Shown piece by piece: positions 17,161 to 25,190 of a stretch of DNA of 64,000 nt. Position 1 is the first letter of the stretch. Each line of letters opens with the position of its first letter. Both the position numbers and the translations under genes were made by a program. The notes under the pieces are model-generated. The model did no database searches, had not been told where the DNA came from, and saw nothing but the letters and a program-made list of their open reading frames with translations. The stretch spans positions 1 to 64,000 of the forward strand of contig CAMFHE010000017.1 in assembly GCA_945952045.1 (NCBI GenBank), given 5' to 3'. Origin of the DNA: an uncultured Rhizobium sp. (lineage in GTDB: Bacteria; Pseudomonadota; Alphaproteobacteria; Rhizobiales; Rhizobiaceae).

Positions 17161-18009
17161 ATGAAAATCGGAATCAGTGGCGCCAGCGGCCATCTCGGCC
17201 GGGCCGTCGTCGCAGAACTCGTCGACCGCGCGGGCCGTCACGACATCGTCGCGATCTCCCGCACGCCGGCCAGCAGTCGTGCCGGTGTGGAGGCGCGTGC
17301 AGGCGACTATGACAAGCCGGAAACGCTTGAGGCAGCTTATCAGGGCCTCGACCGGCTGTTGCTCATTCCGAGCGCCGAACTTCGCCCAGGCGTTCGCGGA
17401 CGGCAAATTTCCGCCGCCGTCGATGCGGCGGTGAAGGCAGGCGTCAGCCATGTCTATCTCATCTCAGCGACAGGAACGCATGAGGAGGCAGCGCCTGCCA
17501 TCGGCGAACCCTATTGGACTTCCGAGCAGTATCTGATCCGGCACGCGCCGCGCTGGACCATCATCCGCATGAATTATTACATCGAGACCATCATCGACGA
17601 GATGAAGAATGCGGTCGCCCAAGGCGTCGTGGCCGGTCTCGGCGACGAGCGCGTCGCCTTCGTGTCGCGCGACGATCTTGCCGCCGCCACCGCTGGCGCG
17701 TTGGCAACAGAAGGCCATGCCGGCTGGATCTACAACATCACTGGTCCCGAGGTTTTGAGCGGCGAAGACCGTGCCGCGGCCCTGTCGGACGTCATCGGAA
17801 AATCCATCCCCTTCGCCGTCATTACGGAAGACGTCCTGCGCGGCGGGCTGCAACAAGCCGGGCTGCCGGATTTCGTGGTCGATGCCGTCGCCGACATCAA
17901 GCGCGACTTCCTCACCGGCAAATACGACATCATCACCACGGACGTCGAACGGCTGTCGGGCCGCAAGCCGACCACTCTGCGAAATTTCCTCGCCGAAGCT
18001 CTGAAGTGA
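17161..18009 (+). CDS. NAD(P)-binding SDR/NmrA-like oxidoreductase (QOR2/YtfG type)
   Basis: A 282-residue cytoplasmic protein of the atypical short-chain dehydrogenase group containing NmrA and the quinone reductase YtfG. The Rossmann glycine motif is GISGASGHLGRAV at the N-terminus. The classical YxxxK catalytic pair is absent, as usual for this group. Typical activity is NADPH-dependent reduction of quinones or sensing of the NADP ratio. It starts a rightward operon with a DoxX-like protein 10 bases later. Palindrome-mediated control by the divergent HxlR regulator is likely, and quinones or other electrophiles are plausible inducers. Confidence 0.85.
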   Translation: MKIGISGASGHLGRAVVAELVDRAGRHDIVAISRTPASSRAGVEARAGDYDKPETLEAAYQGLDRLLLIPSAELRPGVRGRQISAAVDAAVKAGVSHVYLISATGTHEEAAPAIGEPYWTSEQYLIRHAPRWTIIRMNYYIETIIDEMKNAVAQGVVAGLGDERVAFVSRDDLAAATAGALATEGHAGWIYNITGPEVLSGEDRAAALSDVIGKSIPFAVITEDVLRGGLQQAGLPDFVVDAVADIKRDFLTGKYDIITTDVERLSGRKPTTLRNFLAEALK

Positions 18010-18019
18010 GATTGCGCCC

Positions 18020-18418
18020 GTGAACTATCGCAAACTCACTTACTGGGCCTCAACCGGCCTGCTGTGCCTTGTCTACGCGGCATCCGCCACCTTCTATCTT
18101 ACCAGCGGCGATATGGTGCGCGGCATGATGGCCGGGCTCGGTTATCCCGGCTACCTGGTTCCTGTGCTGATCGTCGTGAAAATCCTGGCTGTGATCGCGA
18201 TCCTGTCGCGCCGCAGCCTCTTCCTGAGCGATCTCGCCTATGCCGGCATGTTCTTCCATCTGCTGCTGGCCATTTCCGCGCATCTGAACGCGGGCGACGG
18301 CGGATTCGCGCCTGCGTTGATCGGGCTCGTCCTGCTCGTGGCCTCGTTCCTGACCCAGAACGCGGCAAGGGCGAGCAAGTCGCCCTATGCGCCAGCCCTC
18401 AGCGCGGCTCACGCCTGA
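18020..18418 (+). CDS. DoxX-like membrane protein
   Basis: A 132-residue inner-membrane protein with four hydrophobic helices and the family-specific segment SDLAYAGMFFHLLLAISAHL. It starts with GTG, 10 bases after the SDR stop. It is clearly paralogous to the DoxX-like protein at 22.5-22.9 kb: both share the order YLVP, IVVK, AILSR, LSDLAYAG, FFHL, SAHL and TQNAAR. The paralogues lie in two separate HxlR-SDR clusters. Function is unknown; the family is often linked to quinone or thiosulfate redox chemistry. Confidence 0.8.
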   Translation: MNYRKLTYWASTGLLCLVYAASATFYLTSGDMVRGMMAGLGYPGYLVPVLIVVKILAVIAILSRRSLFLSDLAYAGMFFHLLLAISAHLNAGDGGFAPALIGLVLLVASFLTQNAARASKSPYAPALSAAHA

Positions 18419-18483
18419 CGCTTACGGGAGGCGCGGCTCAGTCGTCGTGCCTCCGCAAACCGAACGCAGTGAAGGACGCGGCC

Positions 18484-19506
18484 ATGGAACTCGGAGTCTT
18501 CTCGCTCTCCGACATCAATCCCGACAGCGGCGACACGGCCCAGAGCCGGATTGATGACATCATCGACTACGGCAAGCTCGCCGAGCGCCACGGGCTCGAC
18601 ATCTACGGTGTGGGTGAACATCACGGTCCCGCCTTCGCGGTGTCGTCGCCGGCCGTGCTCCTGTCCGCCGTCGCGCAGGCGACGTCCCGGATCAGGCTTG
18701 CCACCACGGCGACCGTCCTGACCGTGCTCGATCCGGTCAGGCTCTATCAGGACTTTGCGACGCTAGACCTCATCAGCCACGGCCGCGCCGAAATAATCGC
18801 GGGACGTAGCGCCTTCGCCGAACCCTTTGCGCTGTTCGGCGAGGACATGGCCCGTTACGACGAGACCTTCGCCGAAAAGCTCGATCTGCTGCTGAAAATC
18901 CGCTTTAACGATCCGGTGTCATGGCAGGGAACGGTTCGTCCGCCGCTTGAAGCGGCTCGTATCGCTCCGCGCGCGACCGGCATTCTGCCGGTCTGGGTCG
19001 CGGTCGGCGGAACGCCGGAAAGCGCGCAGCGGGCTGGACGCCTCGGCCTGCCGATGATGCTCGGCCTGATCGGCGGCACCATTGATCATGCGAAGCGCAT
19101 CGTCGATGTCTACCATGAGGCTGGACGCCGGGCTGGCCATGCAGGGGATCGCCTGTCGGTCGGCATTACCAGCCATTTCCATGTCGGGGAGACTGAGGCG
19201 CAGGCGCGGGAACGCTTCTTTCCTTATTATCAGCGCTACCTTTCCCCGAAAACCAATGGCGGACGCGGCTGGCATGTCGAACGGACCGACATGGACAAGG
19301 CCGCCGCACCGCGCGGCGCGCTGATGGTCGGCAGTCCGCAGGAGGTGGCGTCCAAAATTCTTGACCTGCGCGCCACGCTCCGCATCGACCGGTTCATGGG
19401 ACAGGTTGATCTCGGCGGGATGCCGAAGGAGATGATCGCGAACTCCATCCGGATGTTTGGCGAAACGGTTGTACCTGCCGTGCGCCATGTCCTGGCAAAA
19501 GGATGA
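18484..19506 (+). CDS. Luciferase-like (LLM) flavin-dependent oxidoreductase
   Basis: A 340-residue TIM-barrel flavoenzyme of the bacterial luciferase superfamily that uses reduced FMN (or F420) for monooxygenation. Recognisable segments are YGVGEHHG, RIRLATTATVLTVLDPVRLYQDFATLD, GRAEIIAGRSAF and LPVWVAVGGTPESAQRAG. The ATG chosen gives the standard N-terminus MELGVFSL; the frame is open further upstream but that part overlaps the doxX gene. It lies in the SDR-DoxX-LLM-DUF2218-GST cluster and overlaps or abuts the DUF2218 gene. It could use FMNH2 from the flavin reductase encoded elsewhere in the window. Confidence 0.9.
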   Translation: MELGVFSLSDINPDSGDTAQSRIDDIIDYGKLAERHGLDIYGVGEHHGPAFAVSSPAVLLSAVAQATSRIRLATTATVLTVLDPVRLYQDFATLDLISHGRAEIIAGRSAFAEPFALFGEDMARYDETFAEKLDLLLKIRFNDPVSWQGTVRPPLEAARIAPRATGILPVWVAVGGTPESAQRAGRLGLPMMLGLIGGTIDHAKRIVDVYHEAGRRAGHAGDRLSVGITSHFHVGETEAQARERFFPYYQRYLSPKTNGGRGWHVERTDMDKAAAPRGALMVGSPQEVASKILDLRATLRIDRFMGQVDLGGMPKEMIANSIRMFGETVVPAVRHVLAKG

Positions 19507-19517
19507 ACGAGGACCCC

Positions 19518-19838
19518 ATGACCACGATCAGTAGAACCGTCATCGCGACGGGCAATGCCAGCAAATATCCCCAGCAGCTCTGCAAGTACGCGCCGCATCA
19601 CTTCGCCGTGGAATACAATCCCCATTCAGCCGGGATCGCTTTCGGCGGGAACGACAAGGTGGAGATGGTAGCGGATGGCACTGCATTGCGCGTAACCATT
19701 ACGGCGGGCGACACCGAGCGCATCGGCGAACGCGAGGCGGCCATCGCCGATCACCCTCGCCGCTTTGCGTTTCGCGAGCCACTGGTGACCGACTGGGATC
19801 GCAGCGAGCCAGTGCCGCCGCAACCGGCAGACCTATGA
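19518..19838 (+). CDS. DUF2218 domain-containing protein
   Basis: A 106-residue protein of unknown function. The sequence ISRTVIATGNASKYPQQLCKYAPHHFAVEY and the C-terminal ITAGDTERIGEREAAIADHPRRFAFRE match the DUF2218 family, sometimes found near siderophore or detoxification genes. The ATG used has GAGGA upstream; an ATG 15 bases earlier overlaps the LLM stop codon (ATGA) and could also be used. Either way it is translationally coupled to the LLM gene. One Cys and several His are present, but no catalytic motif is known. Confidence 0.8.
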   Translation: MTTISRTVIATGNASKYPQQLCKYAPHHFAVEYNPHSAGIAFGGNDKVEMVADGTALRVTITAGDTERIGEREAAIADHPRRFAFREPLVTDWDRSEPVPPQPADL

Positions 19839-19869
19839 TCACCAACCTGTGCTTCCCAGGGGGAATTTC

Positions 19870-20544
19870 ATGCAACGCCTGACGCTCATCAGTTCACCGC
19901 TCTGCCCCTTCGTCCAGCGCGCCGTCATCGCGCTGAAGGAAAAGACTGAGCCGTTCGACATCGTCTATGTCGATCTCGCCGACAAGCCGGATTGGTTCCT
20001 GAAGATCTCGCCGCTCGGCAAGGTGCCGGTGCTCAAGGTCGAACGCGAGAACGCCGAGCCCGCCATCGTATTCGAGAGCGCCGTCATTCTCGAATATCTG
20101 GAGGAAACCGTTCCAGGTCCGAAACTCCACCCCGAGGATGCGCTTGACCGTGCGCAGCACCGCTCGTGGATCGAGTTCTGCTCGCAGATGCTTGGCGATT
20201 TCTGGCGCCTGACGACGGCAAAGAGCGAGCCGGAAAGCACCGCGGCGCTGGCCACTCTGGGCGACAAGCTGCAGCGGCTGGAAATGGTCGTCGCCGGTCC
20301 GTTCTTCTCGGGCGCTAGCTTCAGCAATGTCGACGCAGCCTTCGCCCCGCTGTTCCGGCAGATCGATATGCTGGAAGCGGTGGTCGACATAGGGTTCACG
20401 CGTCGACTGCCCAGGGTGGATGCATGGCGTCGTGTGCTGCTGGCGCGTCAGAGTGTTCAGGAAGCCGTGCCGGCAGACTACGCGCAACGCTATCTCTCGC
20501 ATTTGCGTGAGAGGGGCGGCTACATTTTGCAAGAGCGGGATTGA
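19870..20544 (+). CDS. Glutathione S-transferase family protein
   Basis: A 224-residue cytoplasmic enzyme conjugating glutathione to electrophiles or reducing them. The thioredoxin-like N-terminal domain has the active-site motif SSPLCPFVQRAVIAL with a Cys, as in Omega- or lambda-like GSTs, then the cis-Pro GKVPVLKV and the glutathione-binding FESAVILEYLEE. The all-helical C-terminal domain follows from about residue 90. It closes the rightward detoxification operon and converges on a leftward NmrA-like gene. Confidence 0.9.
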   Translation: MQRLTLISSPLCPFVQRAVIALKEKTEPFDIVYVDLADKPDWFLKISPLGKVPVLKVERENAEPAIVFESAVILEYLEETVPGPKLHPEDALDRAQHRSWIEFCSQMLGDFWRLTTAKSEPESTAALATLGDKLQRLEMVVAGPFFSGASFSNVDAAFAPLFRQIDMLEAVVDIGFTRRLPRVDAWRRVLLARQSVQEAVPADYAQRYLSHLRERGGYILQERD

Positions 20545-20611
20545 CGCGGCGACCGCTTCGACATTTCGAGGAGTGGTTTCGAAGTTCAATCCTTCAATCA
20601 GGCTTCGTTGG

Positions 20612-21253
20612 TCAGCGTTCCCTTGTGCTGACGGCAGGGGCCTTGCCAACAAACTCACGGCTTTTGATCTGGTCGAACATGAACTTCGCCATGTCCTCGC
20701 GAGAGACCGTGAGGGAGTGGCGGACGCGGCCGTACAGACCCACGTTCAGGGATTTCGAGGCGGGCCTGTTCTTGAGGAACGCCGCTCGCACCATCGTCCA
20801 GTCGAGACCCGAGGAACGGATCGCATCGGCGAGCCCTACGATGTCCAGATAGACGCCGGGAACCAGACGCTTGATGGCGGCCGCCGGCAGCCACGCCTTC
20901 CAGTCGGACCCATCGCCGGGATCGATGGCCGTGCCGGTCGAGATGGCGATCAGCCGTGTGACATTTTCCTGGCTCATCGCGCAGATGACGGCCTGCGTCG
21001 CCCGGGTGATCGGCAGGTCTTTCGGGTGCGGCGTTTTCGACGGCCCAAGCGCCGACAGTACCGCGTCGGCGCCGCGAACGGCCTCGCGCAAGACCGCACT
21101 GTCCAAGAGATCGCCCCGGACCACGCGAACCCTGTCGTCCTCGAAAGGGGTTGATGCGCGAGCAAAAACCGTCACCTCGAAGCCGCGCTTCAAGGCTTCG
21201 TCGATCAGGTACGGACCGGTCTTGCCGGTCGCGCCGAAGAGAGTGACTTTCAT
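20612..21253 (-). CDS. NAD(P)H-binding NmrA-like oxidoreductase
   Basis: A 213-residue atypical SDR with the N-terminal Rossmann motif VTLFGATGKTGPYLI and no classical YxxxK pair. Such proteins act as flavin or biliverdin reductases or as NADP(H) sensors. The start at MKVTLFGATG is the family N-terminus; an upstream in-frame start would add 18 residues. It is the last gene of a leftward run (DoxX, SDR, VOC, NmrA-like), the mirror image of the operon to its left. The substrate is not predictable. Confidence 0.82.
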   Translation of the reverse strand: MKVTLFGATGKTGPYLIDEALKRGFEVTVFARASTPFEDDRVRVVRGDLLDSAVLREAVRGADAVLSALGPSKTPHPKDLPITRATQAVICAMSQENVTRLIAISTGTAIDPGDGSDWKAWLPAAAIKRLVPGVYLDIVGLADAIRSSGLDWTMVRAAFLKNRPASKSLNVGLYGRVRHSLTVSREDMAKFMFDQIKSREFVGKAPAVSTRER

Positions 21254-21338
21254 GTTTCGCATCCTTCCTGAGGCAGTCGCGAGGGGCAGTGAGGCGAGCT
21301 GCCTCACACTTGCTCAGCGTTCACCGCCCCTGGCTCAT

Positions 21339-21677
21339 CTATTCCTGCACGAGATCAAATTTGTTGCCGTCCGGATCGGTCAGCGTCGTGTAGCGGATCT
21401 GCGGCAGCTCGAACTTCTGCACGACCGTCGCGCCAAGCTGCATCAGCCGCTCGGTCTCGCCGTCGAGATCGGACGTCCTGAGATCGACATGAACGCGGTT
21501 GCGCTGCGTCGGCACGTCTTCGACCTTCTGGAACTGGAAAGGCGGCACATCAGGGGACGCGGCCAGTTGGACGATCATGCCGAAATCGTTGGCGATCGCG
21601 ATACCGAGGGCTTGCGACCACCAGGTGGCCAGTTGCTGCGGATTTGCGGTGTCGATGGTGACAGCGTGGATCTTCAT
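21339..21677 (-). CDS. VOC-family (glyoxalase/bleomycin-resistance fold) protein
   Basis: A 112-residue protein of the vicinal oxygen chelate fold. Paired beta-alpha-beta-beta modules are visible, with the first at MKIHAVTIDTANPQQLATWWSQALG and the second at VHVDLRTSDLDGETERLMQLGA ending with TDPDGNKFDLVQ. Metal-binding His and Glu positions are plausible (His4, Glu112) but substrate cannot be deduced. Chosen start has the usual N-terminus. It sits between SDR and NmrA-like genes in a detoxification cluster. Confidence 0.82.
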   Translation of the reverse strand: MKIHAVTIDTANPQQLATWWSQALGIAIANDFGMIVQLAASPDVPPFQFQKVEDVPTQRNRVHVDLRTSDLDGETERLMQLGATVVQKFELPQIRYTTLTDPDGNKFDLVQE

Positions 21678-21756
21678 GGTCTGTGTCCTTGTTGCAGTCG
21701 GAGTGGAAAGTCCCCGCTCTGGCTCAGTACCGGTCGGCGGGGACCGCTCGGTCACG

Positions 21757-22500
21757 TCATCGCGCGCTGTCGATGATCGAACCGCCGTCGGGCGTGAGCG
21801 AGTAGCCGGTCAGGAACTGGGCATCTTTGCTCGCCAGGAACAGCACTACCGGCGCGATGTCGTCTTCCGGCGATCCGTGACGGCCGAGCGGATTTGTTGG
21901 CGGCGGGACGTCGACTTCCGGTCCCCAGGTCGCTGCCACCGGCAACACATTGTTGACGGTGATATTGTCTGTTGCCCACTCGCGGGCGGCCGTTCGGGTG
22001 AGCGCCCGCACCGCCTCCTTCGCCATGTTGTAGGGAGCCATGCTGGCCATTCCCATGACACCGGCCAGCGACGCGAAGTTGATGACGCGGCCGTGCCCGC
22101 TCACTTTAAGATGCGGATAGGCCGCCTGCATGGTGCGCAGATAGGCGATCGGCCCCATGTCGAAATTGCGCTGGAGTTGTTCCGTGGACAGGTCGACCAC
22201 CGGCGAATAGGCAACGGTCGGATCGAAGGCGTTATTCACGAGAATGTCGAGACCGCCATAGGCCTCGACCACCTTGGCCACGGCCGTCTTGATATCATCT
22301 GCATTGCCGAGATCGGCAGGGACCGCGAGCGCCGTACCACCGGCGGCCTCGATTTCCGCCACGACCGCGTCAATGTTGGCCGCCGTGCGCGATAGTACGC
22401 CGACCTTTGCGCCTTCGGCTGCAAATAGCTTCGCGGTTGCGCGACCGATACCACGGCTTGCGCCAGTGACGAGTGCGATTTTTCCTTCAAGTCTTGCCAT
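21757..22500 (-). CDS. Short-chain dehydrogenase/reductase (FabG-like)
   Basis: A 247-residue classical SDR using NAD(P)H. The cofactor motif TGASRGIG, the NNA motif (LVNNAFD), and the catalytic Ser (INFASLAG) with Tyr and Lys in YNMAK are all intact. The C-terminus ends in GGSIIDSAR. It lies 11 bases downstream of the DoxX-like gene and 79 bases upstream of the VOC gene in a leftward operon that is divergent from an HxlR regulator. Substrate is unknown. Confidence 0.9.
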   Translation of the reverse strand: MARLEGKIALVTGASRGIGRATAKLFAAEGAKVGVLSRTAANIDAVVAEIEAAGGTALAVPADLGNADDIKTAVAKVVEAYGGLDILVNNAFDPTVAYSPVVDLSTEQLQRNFDMGPIAYLRTMQAAYPHLKVSGHGRVINFASLAGVMGMASMAPYNMAKEAVRALTRTAAREWATDNITVNNVLPVAATWGPEVDVPPPTNPLGRHGSPEDDIAPVVLFLASKDAQFLTGYSLTPDGGSIIDSAR

Positions 22501-22511
22501 GGTTTTTTCTC

Positions 22512-22922
22512 TCAGTTGAGGGTTGTTTGCTGGGTTGCCGCGACCAGGCCGTAGGGCGACGGGACGTCACGAGCGGCATTCTGGGTGGCAAAGGAAGCGG
22601 CCAGCAGCGCAAGGCCGATGACCGCCGGGAGGGCGCCAGCATGTTTGCGAACGCCCAGATGCGCCGATCCGGACAGGATCAGATGGAAGAAGATGCCCGC
22701 ATAGGCCAGATCGCTCAGCGGTACGCTGACACGCGACAGGATCGCAAGCGGGCCGAGGACCTTCACCACGATCATGAGCGGTACGAGGTAGGGAGCCGGG
22801 TAGTTCAGTTCGGCAAGGGTTTGCCGAACCCAGGTTCCTTTGGTCACATATAGAAACGCGGAACTCAGATAGAGCAGCGAAAGCAGCGCAGTGCTGACCC
22901 AGTAGATGACGGTTGTGGTCAT
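22512..22922 (-). CDS. DoxX-like membrane protein (second paralogue)
   Basis: A 136-residue four-helix inner-membrane protein, paralogous to the one at 18.0-18.4 kb: both have YLVP, IVVK, AILSR, LSDLAYAG, FFHL and TQNAAR in the same order. It is the first gene of a leftward operon with a SDR, a VOC protein and an NmrA-like protein. The divergent HxlR gene starts 167 bases away. The repeated pairing of this DoxX type with HxlR and SDR genes points to a shared role in handling redox-active or carbonyl compounds, which is inference. Confidence 0.8.
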   Translation of the reverse strand: MTTTVIYWVSTALLSLLYLSSAFLYVTKGTWVRQTLAELNYPAPYLVPLMIVVKVLGPLAILSRVSVPLSDLAYAGIFFHLILSGSAHLGVRKHAGALPAVIGLALLAASFATQNAARDVPSPYGLVAATQQTTLN

Positions 22923-23089
22923 GACTATTCCCGTAGGCGCGGCGTCCTCGATGAGACCTCCGCCGATTTGGTGTTTTGATCTACGTCCTCATTGGCATCG
23001 CCAACGTGAAGCTGTATAAGAATATGGGCGTAGGATCGAATTACGCAAGTAGTATGAATTTATAGCAGTAAGTATGGAAAACATGACCA

Positions 23090-23476
23090 ATGGAAAATGG
23101 CGACGACTTCACCATGCAGGACCAAATGCGCCGCGCCTTCTCCATGCTGTCCGGAAAATGGAAGCTGGAGATCATGTGGCTACTGAACGACCGCGTCTAT
23201 CGCTTTGGCGAGCTGCGCAAGGCCATCCCGGGCATCACCCAGCACATGCTGACGTCGAGCCTTCGCGAGTTGGAGGCGGACGGGCTGGTGTCCCGCACCG
23301 TCTATGCTGAAGTGCCGCCCCGCGTCGAATATGAGATGACGGCAAAAGCACGCGGTCTCGGTCCCACGATGGAGGCATTGGCGGCATGGTGGAATGAGTA
23401 CGGACAGAGTGTACCGGGAAATCCTGCGGCGCGAGGTCGCAAGCCGAAAACGTCCAGAGCGGCTGAAAGGCTATAG
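23090..23476 (+). CDS. HxlR-family transcriptional regulator (second copy)
   Basis: A 128-residue winged-helix regulator: AFSMLSGKWKLEIMWLLNDRVYRFGELRKAIPGITQHMLTSSLRELEADGLVSR, then PPRVEYEMTAKA. The C-terminal tail is basic. Unlike the HxlR protein near 16.8 kb it has no Cys before the DNA-binding helix. It is divergent from the DoxX-SDR operon. The intervening gap has two imperfect direct repeats (GCAAGTAGTATG and GCAGTAAGTATG) just before its start, possible operator half-sites. Confidence 0.88.
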   Translation: MENGDDFTMQDQMRRAFSMLSGKWKLEIMWLLNDRVYRFGELRKAIPGITQHMLTSSLRELEADGLVSRTVYAEVPPRVEYEMTAKARGLGPTMEALAAWWNEYGQSVPGNPAARGRKPKTSRAAERL

Positions 23477-23649
23477 ATAGTAGCGTTTGGACCTTGCGTC
23501 TTGACGCAATCACGAATTGCAAGCCGCACACCTCGAAGAATGAAGGGGGTACGTGTGAATATCACTACCCCGTCAATCAATACGGCTGAGTTCCTCGGCA
23601 CTCGTCAATTCTATCCCCATCGTCTGAGCGAGTTCGTATCGCGGGCAGG

Positions 23650-24072
23650 ATGCGCCGCGGCGTGACCGGGCTGCTGATGATCGGATCTGTAGCGCGTAGC
23701 GATACGATCGCGCCGCTGATCGTGAGGCCGGGCCCGTTGGCGCTGATCGGCCTGCTCTTTATCGCTTCTGGCGCCATCGCCCCTGTCGCCGTCGGACTAT
23801 TGTTGCTCTGGGGAATCTGCGCCAAGCCTCTTATGGCAACAGGGAACACCTGGATGAACGCGATGATTCCGAATGATGTCGATGCTGGCGGCGGCTTGCA
23901 GGTCGGGGTCATCCAGTGCTCGATTGCCAGCGTGACCTTCCTTGGCGGCATGGTTCTCCATCATGTCGCCCGGTGGAGCGTTTTCCTGTTGACTCGGAGC
24001 TGCTCGTGGGATCGGTGGTTCCAGCGGTTGCCTTCACTCCGAAACCTAGCCGCTTCTGATCCGTCGCGGTGA
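23650..24072 (+). pseudogene. Remnant of an MFS transporter (C-terminal part)
   Basis: The frame encodes hydrophobic helices followed by GNTWMNAMIPNDVDAGGGLQVGVIQCSIASVTFLGG, which matches the C-terminal half of drug-efflux MFS proteins (compare WMSQNADDAPEAAGSLMVAAIQASILLG of the intact MFS protein near 61.8 kb). The N-terminal half is missing and the last 30 codons are non-MFS sequence, so the gene is truncated at both ends. It lies between an HxlR gene and the virB operon, probably at an old recombination junction. Confidence 0.6.
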
Positions 24073-24183
24073 AACAGACCTGGGGCAAGCCTAGTCCGGT
24101 ACACTTTTTCTTCACGCAGACGGAACTTGACCTGCGATGGTGAAGGCTCCTTCTCCTAAACGCGAAAATGCTATGAATCTCGC

Positions 24184-25176
24184 TCATAGCTCGCGAAAAT
24201 ACACCTCCGCAGCACGAAAGCTGCCACCGAGGCGCCTACATTGAACAACGACGTCGATCGAGGCCTTCAGCAGGTTGAGGACCTCGGCGCGTTCGATATC
24301 TCGGCCAGCGTCAGATTCCTTGATCAAGAGAGCTAACTGCTCAAACGCAAGAGCCACAGAGTCGGCGTGGACGGTGGTGATTGAGCCAGGATGGCCGGAG
24401 TTGACGTTTCGAATGTAATAGAATGCAGTGCCATCGCGAAGTTCTTGAAGCAAAATGCGATCAGGGCGCATGCGAAGGCTCGATTCCAGCAATTCTTTCG
24501 GCCCAGCATTGGAGAGGCCCTGCTTATCTTTCGAATAGAAGAGTCGCACGCAGTTCATTTGCGGAATGACGAGCTCCGGCGTGTCCTCGATCGAGATGAT
24601 ACGCTCATGTTGGGGAATATGTTTTATTAGAGCTTTGGAAAGCGTGGTTTTCGCTGACCCCGTCGCCCCCGAAATTACGATGTTCTTCTTGGAAATGACC
24701 GCCTGTCGCAAAAACTCCTTGATACGGCCTTCGCGGTAGAGGCTCGACAAATCATCGCGTTCAGGAAGTGTGTTCGTGTCAACGGTACGTGTATTCGCGA
24801 AGAACTCTCGATCTTCCAAATCATCGAGCGTAAAGTCGACGGACGACGGTTTGCGGATCGTGATGCTCACCGTGCTTTTCAGCGTTGCCGGCGGAATGAC
24901 GATCTGGATGCGCTCTTCTCCAGGAAGAGTTGCCGAAAGGATCGGCCGCCGCTCATCGACGGATTGATGTGAAAAGCTGGCCACGGCCCGGGCAAGGCGC
25001 ATCAGCTTTTCGAAGGTCAGTTCCGGCGCGTCATAGGTCCGCCACCCGCCGGGGCCTTCTGTCAGCACCTGCCCGGGCCGATTGATGATCACTTCATACA
25101 GAGATTTGTCCTCGAGGAACATCGCCAAAGGCGACAGAAGCTCGCGAACGACAGCCGCATCAGTTCCCTCTGACAT
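24184..25176 (-). CDS. virB11: Type IV secretion ATPase VirB11
   Basis: A 330-residue hexameric traffic ATPase at the cytoplasmic base of the secretion channel. The C-terminal RecA-like domain has a Walker A of GATGSAKTT in which the usual third Gly is Ala, followed by ISIEDTPEL, the Asp box LRMRPDRILLQELRDG and the His box GSITTVHAD. The N-terminal domain is complete. It is the last gene of the leftward virB operon, 14 bases after virB10. The Ala in the P-loop is conservative and the gene looks functional otherwise. Confidence 0.93.
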   Translation of the reverse strand: MSEGTDAAVVRELLSPLAMFLEDKSLYEVIINRPGQVLTEGPGGWRTYDAPELTFEKLMRLARAVASFSHQSVDERRPILSATLPGEERIQIVIPPATLKSTVSITIRKPSSVDFTLDDLEDREFFANTRTVDTNTLPERDDLSSLYREGRIKEFLRQAVISKKNIVISGATGSAKTTLSKALIKHIPQHERIISIEDTPELVIPQMNCVRLFYSKDKQGLSNAGPKELLESSLRMRPDRILLQELRDGTAFYYIRNVNSGHPGSITTVHADSVALAFEQLALLIKESDAGRDIERAEVLNLLKASIDVVVQCRRLGGSFRAAEVYFREL

Positions 25177-25190
25177 CTGCCGCCCCTCCC

